Notes under the pieces: model-generated | What the model was told of the DNA's origin: nothing | Databases searched by the model: none | What the model saw: the letters and a program-made list of their open reading frames with translations, nothing else | Part shown: in pieces, positions 1-7,580 of the stretch | How the letters are laid out: every line of letters begins with the position of its first letter | How positions within the stretch are numbered: the first letter of the stretch is position 1 | Position numbers and translations under genes: made by a program | Assembly (NCBI RefSeq): GCF_024741135.1 | Contig: NZ_JANSUY010000001.1 | Span: 682,001 to 746,000 of the forward strand | Direction of reading: 5' to 3' | Origin: Aquiflexum gelatinilyticum | GTDB taxonomy: Bacteria > Bacteroidota > Bacteroidia > Cytophagales > Cyclobacteriaceae | DNA: 64,000 nucleotides

Positions 1-187
1 TTTGTGCAAATTCGCTTCCTTCGGTTCTGGCAAAAATCAAATAAGAATTTGCTCCCTCAATTTTTGGCCATTGGAGTTCAATGTGGCTGTCATATGGAAA
101 AACAAGGATTTCAACCTCTTTTTGATTGCATGAAAAGACACCTGATAAGGCAAGCAGGCAGCTAATAAAAATATGTCGGATTTTCAT
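1..187 (-). CDS. Lipoprotein, N-terminal fragment (gene runs off the window)
   Basis: Only the first 62 codons lie inside the window. They begin with a lysine/arginine-containing, hydrophobic lipoprotein signal (MKIRHIF...LSGVFSC), so the mature protein should be lipid-anchored at the cysteine at residue 20. The next segment, with ELQWPKIEGANSYLIF, resembles the start of a fibronectin type III-like strand pattern, but the fragment is too short to be sure. The ATG overlaps the TGA stop of the upstream penicillin-acylase gene (ATGA), which suggests the two are translated from one message. The function is unknown. Confidence 0.7.
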   Translation of the reverse strand, partial: MKIRHIFISCLLALSGVFSCNQKEVEILVFPYDSHIELQWPKIEGANSYLIFARTEGSEFAQ

Positions 188-2613
188 GGGTTTATTGGTT
201 TTAAGTAGATTCGCTCCATTGCGTTTTTTTTGACTCTTTCATAGTCGAATGGTATGTTGACAAATTCGTCTGCCGCCCAAATAGGAAATAGATTTCTATA
301 AAATGGACTATTTGGATTCCCAGATTGTCCGGGAGTATTGATGCCAATGGTTTTTTCCCAATCGCCGGTATCGACTACAATCCTGAATGAAGCACCTGAA
401 GTATTTTTGTCTCCATAGGCATTTGCACCGGGGGTAAAACTGTAGCCTCCTCTCGCCACCGGACCTGCATCCAATTTTTCCTTCCATTCATCCGACAAGG
501 CCGGGCTCAAAGGATGAGTGATGTAGGCGTGTTTGTAGGAAGTCTGACCGTATTGCCAGTTGTTACTGTTTTTTCCAAGTTTTGACTCGAGTTCCTGAAT
601 TGCCAACTCAAAGCAATTTACGAGAAACTTATCCCTTTCAATAGCAGCATTCCTTGAAAATAAGTGGTCAGGATGCTCTATCCAACTTATCACACGGGTC
701 ATCTGTATACTGCCCACCAAATCCATCACCTCTTTGGGAACTGATATTTCCTTTATTTTTTCTCTGATTTTTCTTTCCCACATGACATAAATTCCTGCGG
801 GAATAGAGTTCTTTTCCAACTTATAATCCCAATCTAATAGCATACCCCTCAATTTCCCAGCTTCATTTTTCTCGAAAACAAGATCCTTTAAGTAGGGGAC
901 CAAGGTTCTTGCAGGAAGCGACAGGTAGTCATTTTGAAGCTTTCCCATTTCTTCAACAGAAAAATTGGTTCCTTTTCCGAGAACTTCTCTGACCCGGTCA
1001 CCGCGAAACGAGTCAGACCATTCATAACCTAGGGCATTTTTGTGTGGATAGTCCGCCGGAGTTACGTTTTCATTGGCGGTGGCTATAAAACCATTTTCAG
1101 GGTTATAATCATGTGGTCTCTCCGAAATGGGTAAGTAGCCGTCCCATTCCTTACTGCCATCTCCCAACGTCACAACCAGACCTGAAAAACCATTTCTGAT
1201 AGGTGAGATTCCTGTTGCCTGCCAACCGATATTCCCTTCCCTGTCTGCCCAAATCATATTTTCGGCGGGAATGTGGTTGTAAGTACAAGCATCCCGAAAC
1301 TCCTCCCAAGTAGTCGATTGGTCCATTCTCAGGCTTGCCAAATAGGGTGCGCCGCCCTTTTCAAGCCATGCACACTGTACTGCAACTGCTTTTTTCAGAT
1401 ACTGATCTACGAATGTCACCGGACCATGGATAGTATAGAAATGTTTCACAACAGCATCGGATTTCCCTTTTACTTTGATAGTGTCGGTAATTACTTCCAT
1501 CTCATGCCATTTTCCTTTATGGAAATATAGTTGCGGGTTTTCGGGATGAATGTCATAGATGCGCATGTCCTCGTTATCTGTTTCGAAAATCGTCAGACCC
1601 CAAGCTCCAAATTGGTTATGACCTATCGATACTCCGGGAATCACAGGTTCTCCGGCGCCCACCACATCCCAACCGGGCGCATGAAGGTGAACCATATACC
1701 TAAGAGAAGGAACTGCGATCAGTCTATGGGGGTCATTTGCCATGATGGGATAACCACTTTCAGTTAATTTGCCACTGACTACCCAATTGTTGCTTCCTAT
1801 GGAGAATTTCTCAGTCTCGAGGGTTTCCTGAATATCTGTTTCATATTCCAGTAATTGGGTCATGAATTTTTCGGGATTGTTTCGGGCTTCCGGGATGATG
1901 TATTCAGGATAATAGGTCAGGCTTTTGCGAAAAGCATTGTAGGGAGCAAGAATATCCTTGAACAGTAATTCCTTCGGGATAGACTTGTCAAGATCCAAAA
2001 TGGGTTCATTGGGGTGGAAATAGTGGATTTCTTTTGTTTTTTCAGCGCCGATTAGACTTACTATCCTGCTAAAATTCAGTTCATCCCTGACGTTTTCGAG
2101 CAGTCCTTGATGGCGGGAAATGACTACTTCCCAAGTCCATAATTCAGGCAAAATGCCCAAAAGCCTGAATTCGAAAGGAAGGTTTTCCGGCGATTGGAGG
2201 GCTTCTGCAATGTAGGCGTTGACTCCTTCCACAAAGGAATCAATGATCAATTCACCCCTTGGATGGTAATGGGCCAATTCGGATTTTTTATCTCCTCGAA
2301 ATTTGAAAAGCCTGACTCCTTTATCCCGATCCAATTCTTTTTCCCCGAAGATTTCTGCCATGGTTCCCGTGGCCTGCCTTCTCCAGATTTCAAATTGGAA
2401 TAAGCGGTACTTGGCAGCCATGTAGCCTTGGGTGAAAAAAAGGTCATGCTCGTTTTTGGCAAAAATATGGTTGATCCCGCTACTGTCCCGAAATACTTCG
2501 ACTTCCCCGTGCAGATTTTTTATGCTGAGTTGTTGTGAAAAAGAATTTTGGTTTATTACTATGAAGAGGAGAAGTATAAATAAGATGTTTGGTTGTTTTT
2601 GGAGTTTTCTCAT
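184..2613 (-). CDS. Penicillin acylase family protein (Ntn hydrolase)
   Basis: Secreted or periplasmic amidohydrolase of the penicillin/cephalosporin/AHL acylase family. These enzymes mature by cutting themselves so that a serine becomes the new N-terminus and nucleophile. The start chosen (ATG at 2613) gives a clean signal peptide (MRKLQKQPNILFILLLF...FSQ); the open frame extends another 38 codons upstream without a signal-like sequence. An alpha-chain region is followed by the SNNW motif with the predicted nucleophile at about Ser274, then a beta chain with typical family segments (GVSIGHNQFGAWGLTI, YTIHGPV). The length of about 809 residues fits the family. The natural substrate cannot be told from sequence; it could be an amide, a beta-lactam side chain or an acyl-homoserine lactone. 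It is coupled by ATGA to the following lipoprotein gene. Confidence 0.9.
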   Translation of the reverse strand: MRKLQKQPNILFILLLFIVINQNSFSQQLSIKNLHGEVEVFRDSSGINHIFAKNEHDLFFTQGYMAAKYRLFQFEIWRRQATGTMAEIFGEKELDRDKGVRLFKFRGDKKSELAHYHPRGELIIDSFVEGVNAYIAEALQSPENLPFEFRLLGILPELWTWEVVISRHQGLLENVRDELNFSRIVSLIGAEKTKEIHYFHPNEPILDLDKSIPKELLFKDILAPYNAFRKSLTYYPEYIIPEARNNPEKFMTQLLEYETDIQETLETEKFSIGSNNWVVSGKLTESGYPIMANDPHRLIAVPSLRYMVHLHAPGWDVVGAGEPVIPGVSIGHNQFGAWGLTIFETDNEDMRIYDIHPENPQLYFHKGKWHEMEVITDTIKVKGKSDAVVKHFYTIHGPVTFVDQYLKKAVAVQCAWLEKGGAPYLASLRMDQSTTWEEFRDACTYNHIPAENMIWADREGNIGWQATGISPIRNGFSGLVVTLGDGSKEWDGYLPISERPHDYNPENGFIATANENVTPADYPHKNALGYEWSDSFRGDRVREVLGKGTNFSVEEMGKLQNDYLSLPARTLVPYLKDLVFEKNEAGKLRGMLLDWDYKLEKNSIPAGIYVMWERKIREKIKEISVPKEVMDLVGSIQMTRVISWIEHPDHLFSRNAAIERDKFLVNCFELAIQELESKLGKNSNNWQYGQTSYKHAYITHPLSPALSDEWKEKLDAGPVARGGYSFTPGANAYGDKNTSGASFRIVVDTGDWEKTIGINTPGQSGNPNSPFYRNLFPIWAADEFVNIPFDYERVKKNAMERIYLKPINP

Positions 2614-2773
2614 TGTTCTTAATTTCTTGCCTGATACAAATAAATGGTCAGGGAGTTTTAATGTCATTTTTAAGTTCTGAAAATATTTTGAATCCAATAA
2701 GAAAATTGGATAAACGGTCGAAACCATTCATCTTTATTTTTCAAATTGCCACCATAACCAAAAACCTTCAACC

Positions 2774-3193
2774 ATGAGAAACTTAATGATTTTGGCTTTT
2801 TCGCTTCTGTTGTTTGCAGCTTGCCAAGCTCCCCAAAAAGAAGAGAAAATTATTGAAAAAGTAATCGAAAAAGAAATAGTGACTATGGACAAAGCACTGC
2901 GACATGTTGTTTTATTTAAGTTCAAAGATGGTACCGCTGAGGAGGATATTCAGAAAGTGGTAGATGCCTTCACCGCACTTCCATCAAAGATTGATGTCAT
3001 CAAGTCAATCGAATGGGGAACCAATAACAGTCCTGAAGGATTGGATCAAGGCTTTACGCATTGCTTTTTTCTAACTTTTGCCTCTGAAGCAGACAGAGAC
3101 ATTTACCTTCCACATCCTGACCATAAGGCTTTTGGTGCAGTATTGGGGCCACATTTGGACAAAGTATTGGTAGTGGATTATTGGACTAAATAG
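2774..3193 (+). CDS. Dabb-domain (stress-responsive alpha/beta barrel) lipoprotein
   Basis: A 139-residue protein starting with a lipoprotein signal (MRNLMILAFSLLLFAAC), a short charged linker (KEEKIIEKVIEKE), then a single Dabb domain. The domain begins at LRHVVLFKF and contains the typical HCFFLTFASEADRDIYLPHPDH segment. Dabb domains form dimeric ferredoxin-like barrels; a few are enzymes, but most have no assigned role. It is transcribed divergently from the penicillin-acylase gene and ends at a strong hairpin terminator. The family assignment is firm and the function is unknown. Confidence 0.85.
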   Translation: MRNLMILAFSLLLFAACQAPQKEEKIIEKVIEKEIVTMDKALRHVVLFKFKDGTAEEDIQKVVDAFTALPSKIDVIKSIEWGTNNSPEGLDQGFTHCFFLTFASEADRDIYLPHPDHKAFGAVLGPHLDKVLVVDYWTK

Positions 3194-3204
3194 TCAGAAT
3201 GTAG

Positions 3205-3247
3205 AAAAATAAAAACTCCAACAGGTTCATTTCTGTTGGAGTTTTTT
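3205..3247. terminator. Bidirectional terminator between convergent genes
   Basis: A perfect 11-bp stem (AACTCCAACAG at 3214-3224 with CTGTTGGAGTT at 3233-3243) has an 8-nt loop, a T run on the plus side and an A run on the minus side. It can end both the Dabb gene and the convergent gene at 3281. Confidence 0.85.
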
Positions 3248-3280
3248 ATTTGATTTTTTTGGAAAATTTAGATTCTCAGG

Positions 3281-3688
3281 TCAGTTTTTATTCATGGGCA
3301 ACTCGGTATTGACCTCGCCCCTTCCGCCTATTTCGATGATTTCATAGACTACAACTTCGCTTGCGCCTCTCCAAGGTAATGAATTGAGGTATTCCTTATA
3401 ACGCAATTCTACAAATTTTCCACCTGCACGCTCAAGCTGCTCAACAAGAGCTTCATTCTGAACACTGAATCTAAACTCGTTGCTTTGAAGGGCACCGGCA
3501 GTAGGACTTTGGAAACCTTCCTGAACGATACGGCCTTCCCAGGTTTTGAAGACGTATCCTTTTTTCTCAAAATAATTGAGCGTGCCGCCTTTGACACCTT
3601 CACTGAACACAAAGTAATACCTCCAATAGAATACTCCTGCAAGGATAATGATGAGGGCAAAAATGCCGATTTTTACGAATTTGTTCAT
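3281..3688 (-). CDS. Small single-pass membrane protein of unknown function
   Basis: A 135-residue protein with one N-terminal hydrophobic helix (about residues 6-23) followed by a soluble domain with the pattern FSEGVKGGTLNYFEKKGYVFKTWEGRI. I recognise this as a type of small conserved protein seen in Bacteroidota. Relatives are sometimes labelled 6-phosphogluconate dehydrogenase in databases, but nothing here resembles that enzyme: it is too short and has no nucleotide-binding motif. The C-terminal domain probably lies in the periplasm. No partner is evident; the gene stands alone between a shared terminator and the repeat-rich region. Confidence 0.75.
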   Translation of the reverse strand: MNKFVKIGIFALIIILAGVFYWRYYFVFSEGVKGGTLNYFEKKGYVFKTWEGRIVQEGFQSPTAGALQSNEFRFSVQNEALVEQLERAGGKFVELRYKEYLNSLPWRGASEVVVYEIIEIGGRGEVNTELPMNKN

Positions 3689-4163
3689 GTTGGTTGGTTT
3701 TTAGATGCTTTAAACAATTACAGAAATTGTGCAATTTAAACTATAAATCTGAAAACCAATTTCTCATAAATGCTTCAATTAAACAACAATTTGTTTTGGC
3801 ATTTATTTTTACATCATCCAAAGCCAAAAATCATTAATCCCTGAGCATAGAAAGGTGATCTCTAGGTGTAGACTCTGCCTATACCTTTTTATTTAGTAGA
3901 ATTTGCAATTCATTTTACCAAGAATTACCTTTCGTTTGCTTGGTTGGTAGATTAGTCCAATTGCAAATTGGTAGGGATAGAAGGGTTGAATTACAAATTC
4001 ATACCAGTCGCAGCATCAGGCATTAAACTACACCTAGTTGGGGTCGAAAGAATGATACTTAAATCTGGCCTAGACGAGCCCACTATATTCTTGATGCCCA
4101 AATAAAAAAAACTCAATTCTGGCGTCAAATTCGCGGTAGATCAATCTAAAAAGACTAAAGGTT
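3689..4163. other. Intergenic region, 475 bp
   Basis: No convincing gene in any frame. The right half (3864-4031) is the first copy of the structured repeat described separately. The left part is AT-rich and would hold the promoter of the minus-strand gene ending at 3281; I see no clear box there. Confidence 0.6.
3864..4031 (+). repeat. Structured intergenic repeat, copy A
   Basis: This copy has a hairpin (AGGTGTAG 3864-3871 with CTATACCT 3879-3886, followed by a T run), then an 88-nt block at 3899-3986 that is repeated without gaps at 5260-5347. Inside the block, AATTTGCAATT (3900-3910) is complementary to AATTGCAAATT (3959-3969). It ends with a third part (about 4003-4031, CCAGTCGCAGCATCAGG) that recurs in the other two copies. 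No coding potential is visible. Confidence 0.8.
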
Positions 4164-4418
4164 ATGAACAAGATAATTGGAATTATTATGTTAGTGGGAG
4201 TTTACTTTTTGGCTAAGGATGTTCTAAAAAAGGTCAAACCAGAAGATAAAAGAGAAGGTATAAAGATCGAAAAAATTAGAACTGCAGGAGGAACTATTAT
4301 GTTGGCATTTTTAGCGCTGCTGCACCTATTTACTAAAGAGCCCTTTTGCGAATATTACCCTTCTTTTTGTGATCGGTTTCCAGGCTTCTGTGAGAATTTT
4401 CCCTATTTGTGCCGATGA
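4164..4418 (+). CDS. Small membrane protein with a cysteine-heptad tail
   Basis: An 84-residue protein that I do not recognise. It has an N-terminal hydrophobic helix (about residues 3-18), a basic/charged stretch (KKVKPEDKREGIKIEK), a second hydrophobic helix (about 43-57), and a short tail. The tail holds four cysteines exactly seven residues apart, each in the context C[ED]x[YF]P (CEYYP, CDRFP, CENFP, then a final C). If two helices cross the membrane, N-terminus and tail lie on the same side. The gene sits between copies A and M of the structured repeat. Codon use and composition look coding, but short length leaves some doubt. Confidence 0.6.
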   Translation: MNKIIGIIMLVGVYFLAKDVLKKVKPEDKREGIKIEKIRTAGGTIMLAFLALLHLFTKEPFCEYYPSFCDRFPGFCENFPYLCR

Positions 4419-4421
4419 TTG

Positions 4422-4500
4422 TCCCATTCTGGGAGTAGAGTGGCTTAATCTCTAAGGGTAGGCAAATTCCATCCAGTCGAAGCATCAGAGGTTTGACTAC
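4422..4500 (+). repeat. Structured intergenic repeat, partial copy M
   Basis: It joins two parts of the repeat directly. The 5' part (4422-4460, CTGGGAGTAG...CTAAGGGTA) matches 5194-5231. The 3' part (4455-4500, AGGGTAGGCAAATTCCA...) matches 5404-5449 over 46 nt without gaps. The 88-nt central block present in copies A and B is missing here. Confidence 0.75.
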
Positions 4501-4564
4501 TTCAAGGGTGGGCAGGAAATCAAATAGCTGACGGAATATTTAATTATAGAGAAACCAACAAACG

Positions 4565-5173
4565 ATGAAATACACACTAATCATACTTTTGATTTTTCAT
4601 GTGAATGCGGCATTCTCTCAGAAGGTTTCCACCTTAGATGAAGCAACACAATTTTTTATTTCTCTGCTAATGTTGCATGAACTAAACCCGATTGAGACAT
4701 ATGAGTCTCAAAAAATTAATGAAATCCTGAAAAATTCAGCCAAACAATATTTAGAAAATGAAAGCGCAGTCAATGAAGAAAAAGAGAAGATTTTATTAAC
4801 TCTCTATGAGAACGGAAGGTCTGAATATGATGATTCAATTGATGAAAGAAGAATGAGAACAAGACGAGCAATATGCTTTATAGCACTGGCTTTCCAATCA
4901 GATCCATCTTGCAGGGATATTTTTGTTGAGTTTGCAAAATTTTCATTATCCTCATGCGATCAATTTTCCGAAGACAAATTGCTGGCAGAGGAGAAACTGG
5001 GAATACAATTGGTTGAATTGTTGTTTAAATTCGAGAACAATCAGCTTCAAAGACAGGATGTAACTCGTGTTGAAGAATTTCTAAGGGCAAACTCAACCAA
5101 CTTAGCTTCAGATGTGAAACATAGAACATCATTATTTTTGGAGTATTTTATAGACAATTTAAGTAGACATTAA
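4565..5173 (+). CDS. Secreted protein of unknown function
   Basis: A 202-residue protein with an N-terminal signal peptide (MKYTLIILLIFHVNAAFSQ, cleavage expected after Ser-Gln) and no further membrane helix. The mature part is acidic, rich in glutamate and predicted mostly helical, with three cysteines (in RRAICF, PSCRD and SSCDQ). I recognise no domain and no catalytic motif. The gene lies between copies M and B of the structured repeat and ends shortly before a hairpin followed by a T run at 5228-5250, its likely terminator. Together with the 84-residue gene it looks like an inserted or cassette-like accessory gene, but that is inference from position only. Confidence 0.6.
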   Translation: MKYTLIILLIFHVNAAFSQKVSTLDEATQFFISLLMLHELNPIETYESQKINEILKNSAKQYLENESAVNEEKEKILLTLYENGRSEYDDSIDERRMRTRRAICFIALAFQSDPSCRDIFVEFAKFSLSSCDQFSEDKLLAEEKLGIQLVELLFKFENNQLQRQDVTRVEEFLRANSTNLASDVKHRTSLFLEYFIDNLSRH

Positions 5174-5193
5174 TTCGCTTACCAGTTAGGGAA

Positions 5194-5449
5194 TCCCCAT
5201 CTGGGAGTAGGATGGCGTAACCGCTAAGGGTAGTTTGTAACTACCCTTTTCTATTATATGAATTTGTAATTCATTTTACCAAGAATTACCTTTCGCTATG
5301 GTGTTTGGTTGAATAGTCTAATTGCAAATTGGTAGGGATAGAAGGGTAGGACAAGGCGTTTGGAAATGATCCCTTAGGATCGTTTTAGCCTTGGGCCAGG
5401 TGCAGGGTAGGCAAATCCCACCCAGTCGCAGCATAAGACATTTGACTCC
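5194..5449 (+). repeat. Structured intergenic repeat, full copy B
   Basis: The most complete copy. It has the 5' part (5194-5231), a hairpin (GGGTAGT 5228-5234 with ACTACCC 5240-5246) plus T run, the 88-nt block 5260-5347, a linker, and the 3' part 5404-5449. Within the 88-nt block AATTTGTAATT (5261-5271) pairs with AATTGCAAATT (5320-5330) if one G-U pair is allowed. The linker folds too: CAAGGC 5352-5357 pairs with GCCTTG 5388-5393, enclosing AAATGATCC 5364-5372 paired with GGATCGTTT 5377-5385. Confidence 0.8.
5228..5250 (+). terminator. Hairpin plus T run after the 202-residue gene
   Basis: A 7-bp stem GGGTAGT/ACTACCC with a 5-nt loop and TTTT. It could terminate the 4565-5173 gene but is also an integral part of repeat copy B; copy A has a diverged hairpin in the same place. 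Confidence 0.5.
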
Positions 5450-5513
5450 GTCAAGGATTTGGTTATCAATCGATGATTTTTTTGGGCTTGACTCAACTTT
5501 GTGCAGCATATTT

Positions 5514-6617
5514 TTAATCGACCACCCAAAGCCAATCTTTATAACCTTCTTTTTCCATGTCCTTTTTTGGGATGAATTTCATGGCGGCTGAATTCATGCA
5601 ATACCGAAGTTTGGTAGGTTCGGGTCCGTCATTGAATACGTGCCCAAGATGGGAATCACCGAGTTTGCTCCTCACTTCCACACGCATCATTCCGTAAGCG
5701 GTATCGGTCGGTTTGCCGATGACGCGGGCATCGATCGGTTTGGTGAAACTCGGCCAACCTGAAAAGGACTCATATTTATCCGAAGAACTGAACAAAGGAA
5801 CTCCCGAAACAATGCAGACATAGATTCCTTCTTCTTTGTTTTCATTGTAATCGTTGGTAAAAGCCCGCTCAGTTTCTTCGTGCATGGTGACTTGGTATTG
5901 AAGTTCTGTGAGTCTTTTTTTCAGTTCTGAATCAGAAGGTTTTTTGTATTTGTCTTCCAATTTTACTGGCCAATGTTTTGCAATAAATGCATCCCTTCCC
6001 GAACCTGTTCTGTAAGCATAATACTCGGTCGGATTCTTCTTATAATAATCCTGATGGTAATCTTCCGCCGGATAAAAGTTAGTAAACTTGATCAAAGGAG
6101 TTACGATGGGTTTGTCAAATTTACCTGATTGGGAAAGCTTTTGAAGGGAAGCTTCTGCAGCCGCTTTTTGAATTTTGTCATGGTAAAATACTGCAGAAGT
6201 ATATTGAAATCCCCTGTCATAAAAGGAACCGCCCTCGTCCGTAGGGTCAAATTGCTGCCAGAAAATTTCCAATATCTCCGAATAACTGATGATATCAGGG
6301 TTAAATGTGACTTGTACAGATTCTCTGTGGGTTGTTTTTCCTCCTGATACATCCGAATAGGTTGGGTTTTTTTCTTTGCCACCGGCATAGCCGGAAACCA
6401 CAGATACAATACCGTCAACTCCCTCAAAAGGAGCTTCTATACACCAAAAGCATCCACCCGCAAAAGTGGCCAAAGCTGTTGGTCCATCATAAATTTCTTC
6501 AGGAGCATCGGAATTTTCACTTTTTTGTTTTCCATTTTCTGCCTGTGAGCAGGAAAACACCAAAAGACTGAAAGTAGGTATTAATACCAGATAAAGGATT
6601 TTTTTTGAAAAGGCCAT
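5514..6617 (-). CDS. msrAB: MsrA-MsrB fusion peptide-methionine sulfoxide reductase, lipoprotein
   Basis: Repairs oxidised methionine in proteins outside the cytoplasm: the MsrA half reduces the S form and the MsrB half the R form. The start chosen at ATG 6617 gives a lipoprotein signal ([23 protein letters not shown]); a 14-codon upstream extension has no purpose. The MsrA domain carries the catalytic motif GGCFWCIE, and the MsrB domain has [15 protein letters not shown] and the catalytic-cysteine motif RYCMNSAA. The first zinc-site pair of MsrB is degenerate (CIVS rather than CxxC), so this is a zinc-free type. The lipid anchor would place it in the outer or inner membrane facing the periplasm. 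Confidence 0.95.
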   Translation of the reverse strand: MAFSKKILYLVLIPTFSLLVFSCSQAENGKQKSENSDAPEEIYDGPTALATFAGGCFWCIEAPFEGVDGIVSVVSGYAGGKEKNPTYSDVSGGKTTHRESVQVTFNPDIISYSEILEIFWQQFDPTDEGGSFYDRGFQYTSAVFYHDKIQKAAAEASLQKLSQSGKFDKPIVTPLIKFTNFYPAEDYHQDYYKKNPTEYYAYRTGSGRDAFIAKHWPVKLEDKYKKPSDSELKKRLTELQYQVTMHEETERAFTNDYNENKEEGIYVCIVSGVPLFSSSDKYESFSGWPSFTKPIDARVIGKPTDTAYGMMRVEVRSKLGDSHLGHVFNDGPEPTKLRYCMNSAAMKFIPKKDMEKEGYKDWLWVVD

Positions 6618-6896
6618 GATCTTATTGACTGTTTTGACTATTGAATTTGAATGGGGCATGATTTTAGATAATTGGCATACTTGGGATTCGGTTGCTGTCT
6701 ATGAAGGCAATTGAATGACGGACATCTTATTGACATTCAAATTATACAAGAATCCGGAAGATATACGTTTACTAACAGCAAATCAGATGAATGTGTTTGC
6801 AAAGATTAACAATTGCTCAAAAAAGATTTGTCAGATATGCGTCAACCATGACATCATTTGCTGAAAATATATTTCAATTCACATAAACCAACTATT

Positions 6897-7475
6897 ATGA
6901 AAACTACATTGAAAACCAGCGTACTCATGTTTGTCCTGATGGTATTTTTCCATTCAGGGTATTCTCAAACCGGTGGAGGGTTTGGAATCAAAGGAGGATT
7001 AAATTACAATTCAAACGGACAGTATTTTAAGGATGCTGAGGCGATTTGGGGATCTCCAAAAAATAACCTTGGTTACCATTTGGGATTATTCGGGAAGGTA
7101 AATGCAGGACCTGTTTTTCTCAGACCGGAACTCAATTATACCAATTTAAAATCAGAAATCAATTCGGTCCAATTGCAAACCCAACGACTTGATGCTCCGG
7201 TTTTGGTAGGAATCAATCTTCTCGGGCCTCTGGTTTCGGTATTTGCAGGACCATCTTTCCATTACTACATAGAAGACGAATTGCGGGACTTCGAATTTGA
7301 CAAATTCAATGCAGGGTATCAATTTGGAATCGGACTCAATCTTGGGAATGTCGGATTGGATCTCAGGTATGAGAGAGTGCTCAACGGGCAAACCGTAAAC
7401 ATTGATAATGTCTTTACAGGAGATGGTGATTTCAGATACCAACAATTGATGCTCGGCCTATCATTTAAATTTTAA
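6897..7475 (+). CDS. Outer-membrane beta-barrel protein (porin-like)
   Basis: A 192-residue protein with a signal peptide (MKTTLKTSVLMF...GYSQ) followed by alternating hydrophobic/polar strands typical of a small eight-stranded barrel (GGGFGIKGGLNYN, GYHLGLFGKV, FLRPELNYT, VFAGPSF, GYQFGIGLNLG, GLDLRYE). It ends in phenylalanine after LGLSFKF, the usual outer-membrane insertion signature. Its size and pattern fit the PorT/OmpA-like beta-barrel family common in Bacteroidota. The ATG at 6897 is preferred to one 39 bases upstream because it gives a proper signal peptide. A hairpin terminator follows; the gene stands alone. Confidence 0.85.
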   Translation: MKTTLKTSVLMFVLMVFFHSGYSQTGGGFGIKGGLNYNSNGQYFKDAEAIWGSPKNNLGYHLGLFGKVNAGPVFLRPELNYTNLKSEINSVQLQTQRLDAPVLVGINLLGPLVSVFAGPSFHYYIEDELRDFEFDKFNAGYQFGIGLNLGNVGLDLRYERVLNGQTVNIDNVFTGDGDFRYQQLMLGLSFKF

Positions 7476-7497
7476 TTACTCCAAAATCCATTTGTTA

Positions 7498-7525
7498 AAT
7501 CCCCTAGCCTCTAGGGGATTTTTTT
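7498..7525 (+). terminator. Rho-independent terminator after the barrel protein
   Basis: A 10-bp perfect stem AATCCCCTAG (7498-7507) and CTAGGGGATT (7511-7520) with a 3-nt loop, then a T run. Confidence 0.9.
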
Positions 7526-7580
7526 ATTTGTTTAAACCTTATTTTCTATATCTTGGTCTTATCTCAAACCCATAAGGCCC

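Larger units (their letters stand above)
5174..5513. other. Intergenic region, 340 bp
   Basis: It is occupied almost entirely by repeat copy B. The minus-strand open frame here (5318-5509) runs through the repeat and has no support as a gene. Confidence 0.6.

Noticed and set aside
3281-3688. 6-phosphogluconate dehydrogenase
   Set aside because: Relatives sometimes carry this label, but the protein has a single membrane helix, 135 residues and no dinucleotide-binding motif.
3864-5449. CRISPR array or classical integron attC sites
   Set aside because: The units are few, long and unevenly spaced with genes between them, without short regular repeats. No integron integrase gene is in the window and I could not find paired attC core sites.
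5318-5509. Open frame of 63 residues on the minus strand
   Set aside because: It lies wholly inside structured repeat copy B, has no start context, and changes in the other copies would break it.
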